Positions 26,850-35,800 of a DNA stretch of 64,000 bases are shown here, in pieces. How positions within the stretch are numbered: the first letter of the stretch is position 1; each line of letters starts with the position of its first letter. Source of the stretch: Deltaproteobacteria bacterium YD0425bin51 (GTDB taxonomy: Bacteria > Desulfobacterota > Desulfobacteria > Desulfobacterales > YD0425bin51). The notes beneath the pieces are model-generated. The model made no database searches. It saw only the letters and a list, made by a program, of their open reading frames with translations, and was not told the DNA's origin. Position numbers and translations under genes: made by a program. The stretch covers positions 62,001-126,000 of the forward strand of contig PDZS01000010.1 in the NCBI GenBank assembly GCA_002753225.1, in the 5' to 3' direction.

Positions 26850-29800
26850 ATGAATCATAGTCCCCTATATTACCAGCCCTTCTGGGAGAAATCTGTTATA
26901 AATTTGAATGCCTCAAACATTGTTGAAAATATATTAGTATTTGATAAAGACGAAAAAAACCTTATAACTAAAGTACCTATAACAAAAAATCCAATCGATT
27001 ATAATAAGATAGTGCCAAAATTTATTGTCTATGTTTGCTCAAAAGAAAATTTAACCACAGATATTTATTCTATATTTAATATTTTTAAGACACTAATTTC
27101 CGAAAAGTTTACAGATAAAGTTCAATTTTTATATGTTTATTCAGAAGGAAAAGATGAAAGTAATCCTCAGCATAACGCAATATCTTCTTTTTTAAAAACT
27201 GTTATGATAGAGCATCCTGGATTTATCTGCAAAACTATTTCCCTTCAAGATTTTAACAATGCAGAAGATTTGCTATTAAGAGAACTCACAGTTTTTGATG
27301 GCGTTGAAATTAGTTACCAAAATGGAGAACGCTATATAAAAAAACTAAAAGAACTTGAATTTAAGGATGAAAACAAAAAATTTTTAAAAGACAATGGTGT
27401 TTATTTAATAACAGGCGGAGCAGGAGGACTTGGAATTAATTTTGCAGAATACATTGCCAAACAAGTTAAAGCAAAAATAGCTCTATGTGGAAGGTCTGCG
27501 CTTCATGGAACTATAGAAGACAGAATTTTGGAATTAAATAATTTGGGTAGTGAAGTGATATATTTTGAGAGGGATGTTTCAAATCAAAGCGATGTAGATA
27601 AGCTTATAAAGGAAATTAATTATAGGTTTGGTGAATTAAGCGGAATTATTCACGCGGCAGGTTTAATTAAAGACAATTATATTATTAAAAAAAATCAAAA
27701 AGATATTGAATCTGTCCTTGCACCTAAATTATATGGCTCAATTTATTTAGATGAAGCAACAAAAGAAATTCCTCTCGATTTTTTTGTCTTATTCTCATCT
27801 TTATCTGCTGTTATTGGAAACGCTGGCCAATCGGACTATGCCTATGCAAACAGCTTTATGGACAGTTTCGCTATATCTCGCAACAAAAAACAACGATTCG
27901 GGAGAACTGTTTCCATTAACTGGCCTATATGGCAAGAAGGAGGTATGCAAATAAACAAGGAGGCTTTATCTGTTTTATCAGGAAAAACAGGAGCTTATCC
28001 TTTGCCAAGTATAGAAGGATTAAAAGCTTGGGAAAAAATCATGTCACAAACAGATATTTCACAGGCTGTCATTTTTTATGGAGATAAAGATAAAATAAAA
28101 AGTCTTATAAATAATGATTATATAGAAATAGAAAGCTTTTTAAAGGGGATTTTATCTGATGTTCTACAAATATCTCCTGACAAAATAGAGCCTTATAAAA
28201 ATTTTGAAGAATACGGGATGAGTTCCATAATTGTGACAAGATTTAATGCAAAAATAGAAAATGCTATAAATAGGGTTGTACCTAAAACTCTTTTGTTTGA
28301 ATATCAGAACTTGCATGATTTAGTAGGTTTTTTTGCGAAAGAAATTATACATATTCCACTTCCGCTGGACTCCCACTTTCGTGGGAATGACCTCATTCCA
28401 ACGAAAGTGGGAATCCAGAATACTGAATGGGAAGATTTAACGCCAATAGATGACGAAAAATTAATTCAGGGTAGATTTTACAAAGGAGAATCAGATTCTG
28501 ACATAGCAATAATTGGTATTTCTGGAATCTATCCTTTAGCTAAAAATTTAGAAGAATATTGGGAAAACCTTAAAAATGGAAGAAACTGCATCACAGAAAT
28601 TCCCATATCAAGATGGGGGACAAATTATGATAAGGAAATATACTGCAAATGGGGAGGTTTTTTAGAGGATGTAGATAAATTTGATCCTCTGTTTTTTAAT
28701 ATATCGCCAAGAGAAGCAGAACTTATGGATCCACAGGAGCGTATGTTTTTAGAGATGTCATGGTCAGTTTTAGAAGATGCAGGTTACTTCGGGAAAAGGC
28801 TAAAAACATCACGCGTTGGAGTATTTGCAGGAGTTACCACAAATACTTATTTACTCTTGGCGCATAATTCATGGGAGTCAGGTAAAAGGGGAATACCATC
28901 ATCTTTGCCATGGTCTATTGCAAACCGAGTCTCTTATTTCTTTAATTTTCAAGGTCCAAGCATCCCTATAGATACAGCATGTTCTGCATCCATTTCTGCA
29001 ATTCATATGGCATGTATGAGCCTAAAGCAAGGGGAATGCGATATGGCTATTGCAGGGGGAGTAAATTTGTATCTTCACCCCTTTAAATACATCCAGCTTT
29101 GCCAGAGTAGAATGCTGTCTCAAACAGGGAAATGTAGAAGTTTTGGAGCAGATGGTGACGGCTTTGTTCCGGGTGAAGGATGTGGAGGAATATTACTTAA
29201 ACCTCTGCATCAGGCAGTTATAGACAGAGATAATATATACGGTGTAATTAAAGGAAGTTCTATAAATCATGGAGGTAAAACCAGCGGATATACTGTCCCA
29301 AATCCTAATGCCCAAGCTTCTTTAATATTAGATGCTCTGGAAAAAGCAAAAGTTAATCCTGAAACAATCAGTTATATTGAAGCACATGGTACAGGAACTA
29401 AGCTTGGTGATCCTGTTGAAATTAGAGGTCTTACAAAAGCTTACCGGAAATATACTCAAAAAAAAGAGTACTGCCCCATTGGTTCTGTAAAATCTAATAT
29501 TGGTCATTTAGAGTCTGCGGCTGGTATTGCTGGTTTAACCAAAATACTTTTGCAGATGAAGTATAAAACTATTGTCCCAACTCTTTACTGTGAATCATTA
29601 AATCCAAACATTAATTTTTCTGAAACCCCTTTTTATGTTCAAAAAGAACTTTCTAAGTGGAATAAGCCAGAAGTAGATGGTGTCATATGTCCAAGAAGGG
29701 CAGCTATAAGCTCTTTTGGGGCAGGAGGAGCAAATGCCCACCTAATAGTAGAAGAATATGAAGAACCTTTAAAAAACAAGAGCATTATAGAGGAGCCTTT

Positions 29801-32800
29801 TGTTATTATTCTTTCTGCAAAAAATGAAGAAAGGCTAAAAGTATATGCAGAAAGGATGCTATCAAAAATAGAAAAAGAAAATCAGGTTTTGATTTCGGAT
29901 TTGGCTTATACTCTGCAGATTTGCAGAGATGCTATGGATGAAAGGCTTGCTTTTATTGCTTCAAGCATTTCTGAAACAATAGAAAAGCTTAAAAAATATA
30001 TTGGTGATGATTTTAAGGAAATTTACAGAGGAAATGCAAAGAAGCAGATAAATCATGAACTTTTAGTCGAAGGTGAAGAAGGAGAAGCTTTTTTAAAGAT
30101 AATATTTAATAAAAAGAATCTTAAAAAAATTGCACAGCTATGGGTTTCAGGAATAGATATAGACTGGAACCTTTTATATAAAGAGAAAATAAAGCCTTTA
30201 TCTTTACCTACTTATCCTTTTGAAAAAGAAAGATACTGGATACTAGATACTAAAGCAGAAGATAGAAATACATCTGACTTAACTTATTATCAAAGCGTAT
30301 GGGAAAAATCAGGAGCGAGTCTTTTAAATTCAGAATCTGCATCAAATGCTATACTTATTTTTGACATGGATGAAAGCCGGTTAGACATACTTCAAAAACA
30401 TTTAAAAAGCCAAATATATATAGTTAAACCCGGAAAAAAATTTGCGGTTTTGAGAAGCAATATTTATGAAATTAATCCGCATAATCCTTACGATTATGTG
30501 GAATTGTTAAAATCCGTTGGAGAAATAGAAACAATTTTGCATTTATGGGAGACTCGAAAAAAGAACTTATCTCATGGCGTTTATTCAATATTCCATTTGA
30601 TCTCAGCTTATAATGAACTTAAGCTTAGAAAGCATTTAAAGATTTTATATATTTTTAGCCCTTCTCCTTTTGCTGAATCTGTCTCTGGATACTCAAAATC
30701 AATAAGTCTTATTTTACCTAAAGTATTGTTATCAACAATTGAAGTTTTATCAGGTGATATTACAGATATTATAATTGCTGAATTGAAACAATCAAAGAAT
30801 CTTGATGAAATTCGTTATGAAGGTAAACAAAGATATATAAAATCGTTTAAACCCATAAATTTAGTTTGCTCAAATATCTTACTTAAACAAAACGGTGTTT
30901 ATCTCATAACAGGAGGACTTGGTGCATTAGGTCATATTTTTGCAAAGCATTTATCAAAACATTACAGAGCAAAAATTATACTTACAGGAAGAAAAGCTAA
31001 AATTGACTCAGAGTTTTTATACTTTCAGGCAGATATAGCTGACTTTAAAAGAATGAAAGTAGTTATAAATGAAATAAAGAGTAAATATAAACGGTTAGAT
31101 GGGATAATTCATGCTGCTGGAATTACAAACAGGATTCCAATAATCAGTAAAAAAGAAGAAGATTTTAAGCTCACACTAAAGCCTAAAATACAAGGACTAA
31201 TTACATTAGATTTACTCACTAAAAATGAGCATCTTGACTTTTTTGTCATGTTTTCTTCAACATCATCTGTTTTAGGAGATTTTGGGCAATGCGATTATGC
31301 TGTTGCAAACAGATTTTTAGACTCTTATGCAGAATATAGGGAAAAATTACGATATAAAAATCTTCGTCATGGTAAAACAATTGCAATAAACTGGCCGCTT
31401 TGGCGAGAAGGTGGTATGCACCAAAATCAGGATGGGGAAGATTTTTATCTTAAAACTTCTGGAATGAAATATTTAGAAACTAAAGAAGGAATTGAAGCTT
31501 TTGAAAAAATTTTAGAATCTGACCTTTCTCAAGTTATTTTGATGACAGGGAATTTAAATAAAGTTAAACCAGAAAATGATAAATCAAGCCAAATAGAATC
31601 AGATATTAAGCAAATTGCTTCATTAGTAGTAAATGTGAATCCAGACAGAATAGATGATAATGAAAATTTAGGAGCATATGGATTTGATTCTGTATTACTT
31701 AAAGTCATGGCAGATAAAATTTCACAAAAATATAACATAGAATTTTCACCTGCTGTTTTTTTTGAATACAGCAGTATAAAGCGTATTTCTGATTTTCTAT
31801 CTGGAACATTTAAAGTTAAGGCAGTTCCTGAAAATATAGGAACCAAGATAAATGAACAAGATACTGCAATTATTGGTATGAGTGGAATATTTCCAGGATC
31901 TATTGATTTAACAGAATTTTGGCAAAATTTAGAGTCTGAAAAGGACTTGATTTCTGAAGTTCCAAAAGAGAGGTGGAGGTGGGAAGATTACTTTGGAGAT
32001 ATAACTAAAGATAAAAATAAGACAAATTCCAAATGGGGAGGCTTTATATCAGATGTAGATAAGTTTGACCCTCTATTTTTCAAAATATCCCCTCGCGAAG
32101 CAGAAATGATGGATCCTCAACAGAGGTTGTTTTTGGAAACTGTCTGGAAAACTCTTGAAGATGCTGGATATAAAAGCAGCGATTTATCCGGAAAATCAAT
32201 AGGCGTTTTTGTTGGTATTCAATTTAACGATTATCAGCAATTGATAATAGAAAGCAGGAAAGGGAGCGCACAGGCTGCAACTGGAATTGCAAATACAATG
32301 ATTGCAAACAGAGTATCTTTTATCATGAACTGGCATGGACCTAGTGAAGTTATTGATACAGCATGTTCTAGCAGTTTAGTTGCTGTTCACAGAGCCATAA
32401 GATCAGTTAGAAGCGGTGAATGCGAAATGGCAATAGCAGGAGGTGTAAGCCTTCTTCTTTCTCCTGCTTCAATAATTGCAGCTGGGCAGCTTGGAGTCCT
32501 TTCGCCAGATGGAAGATGCAAAACCTTTGATGCTAGCGCAAATGGTTATGTTAAAGGGGAAGGAGTGGCTGCAATACTTATTAAGCCTCTTAGTTACGCA
32601 ATAAAAGATAATGACCGCATATATGGATTATTTAAAGGAAGCGCTGTTAATCATGGGGGTATGGCAAATTCTTTGACTTCACCAAATTCTAAGGCTCAAG
32701 CAGATGTTTTGATTTCTGCATACAAAGATAGTGGAATAACACCAGATAAAATAAGTTATATAGAAGTACATGGAACAGGAACAGAACTAGGAGACCCTGT

Positions 32801-35800
32801 AGAAATTGAAGGTTTAAAAAAAGCCTTTGAAAACTGTACCAAATTAAAGAAAAATTATTGCGGGCTTGGAACTGTTAAAACAAATATGGGACATTTAGAG
32901 CCAGCATCAGGAATAGCAGGCGTAATTAAAGTTATTCTTTCTATAAAAAATAAAAAGCTTCCAGCTAGTCTTCACTTAAAAACATTAAATCCGTATATAA
33001 AACTTGACGACAGCCCTTTTTATATAGTTAAAAATACTATGAATTGGGACAGTATTGGAACTCGTATTGCTGGAGTAAGTTCATTTGGTTTTGGAGGAAC
33101 CAATGCTCATGTTGTTATAGAGGAATATGAAGATAAACGACAAAATGTTAGGAAACCTCTTCAACCATATACTTTTCAAAAAAAGCGCTACTGGATTTCT
33201 GAAAAACCAGAACATATTGAAAACATTTATTATAAACCTGTGTGGATTCCGAAAACGCCTTGTTCTTTAAAAATGATTGATGGAAGAGAAACTGTTCTTA
33301 TGGTTTATTCTCCTAAAAAATTAGATATAGAAGCTTTGATAAAAGAATTTCATTATAAAGACAATATAATTGAAATCAAAACAGATGATTTTAGCATTCT
33401 TGAACAGATTAAAGAACTTAATACAATCTATTTTTTAGGTGGAATTCAAACTCAAAATATAAATTTAGACGATTTGTATAGTTTAGACGAAAGCCAAAAA
33501 AGAGGAGTTATAGGATTGTTTAAGCTTATAAAAGAACTTGATCGCAATAATCTCCTTAAATCAAATATTAGTTTAAAAGTTATAACAAACAATCTCTATT
33601 CAGCAAGCCTGCATGGTTTAACCAAAGTAATTTCAAAAGAATACAAGCATATTAAAATAAGCTACATAGATATAAGCTCAGAATATACAACGGATTTAAA
33701 GCAAATATTATTTCAAGATTATGGGGAAGAGGTTTTTATTCGTAAAGGTAAAGCCTTTGTTAGAAGCATGGAAAAAGTTCCTCTTTTGGAAAATTCTTCT
33801 ATTCCTTTTAAAAATGAAGGAGTTTATTTGATTATAGGAGGATCTGGAGGAATTGGACTTGAGTTTAGCAAGTATTTATCAAAGACAGTAAAGGCAAAAC
33901 TAGTTTTAGTTGGCAGAAAAGACTTAAATGAAAAACAGACCGAGCATATTAAAAAAATAGAAGAATACGGTGGAAAAGTTCTTTATCTTAAGGGAGATAT
34001 AACAGATAGTGCAAGAATTAAAGAAATTGTTGAAACTACTAAATCTTATTTTGGAAATATAAATGGAGTAATACATTCTGCCATAGTCTTAAGGGATAAA
34101 GCCATATACAACATGGACGAAGAAAGTTTTATGGCTGTTTTATCTCCAAAGGTCAAAGGTAGCGTTGTTTTATATAATGCAGTAAAAAATGAGCCTTTGG
34201 ACTTTATGCTCTTTTTCTCTTCAATTCAATCTTTTACAGGAAATCCTGGTCAGAGCAACTATGCTGCAGCAAGCACATTTGAAGACGCTTTTGCACTTTA
34301 TTTAAACGAAGTTGCCCCCTACCCTGTTAAAATAATAAATTGGAGCTACTGGGGGAGTGTTGGAATTGTAGCAACCGAAGAGCATAAAAGGCGGCATAAA
34401 GCTTACGGAGTTATTCCCATAGAACCTTGTGAAGGTATGGAAGCGATAAAAAAAATAGTTTCAAATCCCCTGCCTCAAATAATTGTATTTAAAGTAGAGA
34501 CGCACGGCCGTGCGTCTCTACTAGGCATAAATTCAAAATATTATGAACAAGGATTTTTAAACTTAAACAAATTTGGCGAAAATTTATTGTTTTCTGCATT
34601 TCAAAAAATGGGTGTATTTCAAAAATTAGGAGAAGAATATGATAAAGAAGGCTTAAAAAAACAACTCGAAATCATCCCCTTATACAATAGGCTTTATGAT
34701 GCTTTAATAAATATTTTATCTGAATTTGGCTGGATTAAATTTATAAATAACAAGATTATAGTTTTAAAAACAGACAGTTCTATAAACTATGAACCTTTAT
34801 ATGAATTAGCTTCTTATTTTAAGTTACTTAAAATTTGTTTGGATAATTATCCTGATATTTTGACTGGAAAAATTCCAGCAACAGATATTCTGTTTCCAAA
34901 AGGTTCAAATGAACTAGTTAAAGGGATATATAGCGGAAATCCTTTGTCTGATGTTTTTAATGAAATAGTAGCAGATGCTGTTAATTCTTATATCGAAAAT
35001 AAAAGATACGAAAAAATTAATATTATTGAGATTGGAGCTGGAACAGGAGGAACTACTGATTTTATACTTCCAAAAATATCAAAATATAAAGATAGAATCT
35101 TTTATAAATATACAGACATATCAAATAGTTTTATAAAACAAGCAAAAGCCCGTTATAAAGACTTTTCTTTTTTGGGTTTTGGGTTTTTAAATATTGAAAA
35201 AGATATAAATAGCCAAGGATATGAAGCAGATAGCTTTGATATAGTAATTGCATCAAATGTTCTACATGGAACAAAAAATATAAAAAATACCATTAAAAAT
35301 GCAAAAAAGCTTTTAAAAACAAATGGGTCTATTATCATAAATGAAACGACAAAAGTACCCTTGTTTTCAACATTGACATTTGGATTGTTAGAAGGCTGGT
35401 GGATGTTTGAAGATGAGGAAGAAAGGCTTAAAGACAGCCCTCTCTTAAGCTCGCCGATGTGGAAAACTGTTTTAAAACAAGAAGGTTTTGATAGAGTAAA
35501 AAGTCTATCTACAGATAATGGATCCCAGGATGTAATAATTGCTGAAAAAATAGGTGAAGTAAGTGCAAATATCAACGAAAAGATTTTAGACTGCTTATCC
35601 AGTGTACTTCAAATTAGTAAAGATGAATTTAATAAAGAAGATGCTTTCTCGGATTTAGGGGTTGATTCTATTTTGGCAGTTGAAATTATTCATAAATTAA
35701 ATAATGAGCTTAATATAAATTTAAGGACAACTGATTTATTTAATTTTCCTAGCATAAATAAACTTGCTGGACATATCTCTCATAAATTTAAACCCCAATA

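Noticed and set aside
16145..28417. The spaced repeats considered as a CRISPR array.
   Set aside because: Copies are kilobases apart, palindromic, in coding linkers and without spacers or cas genes.
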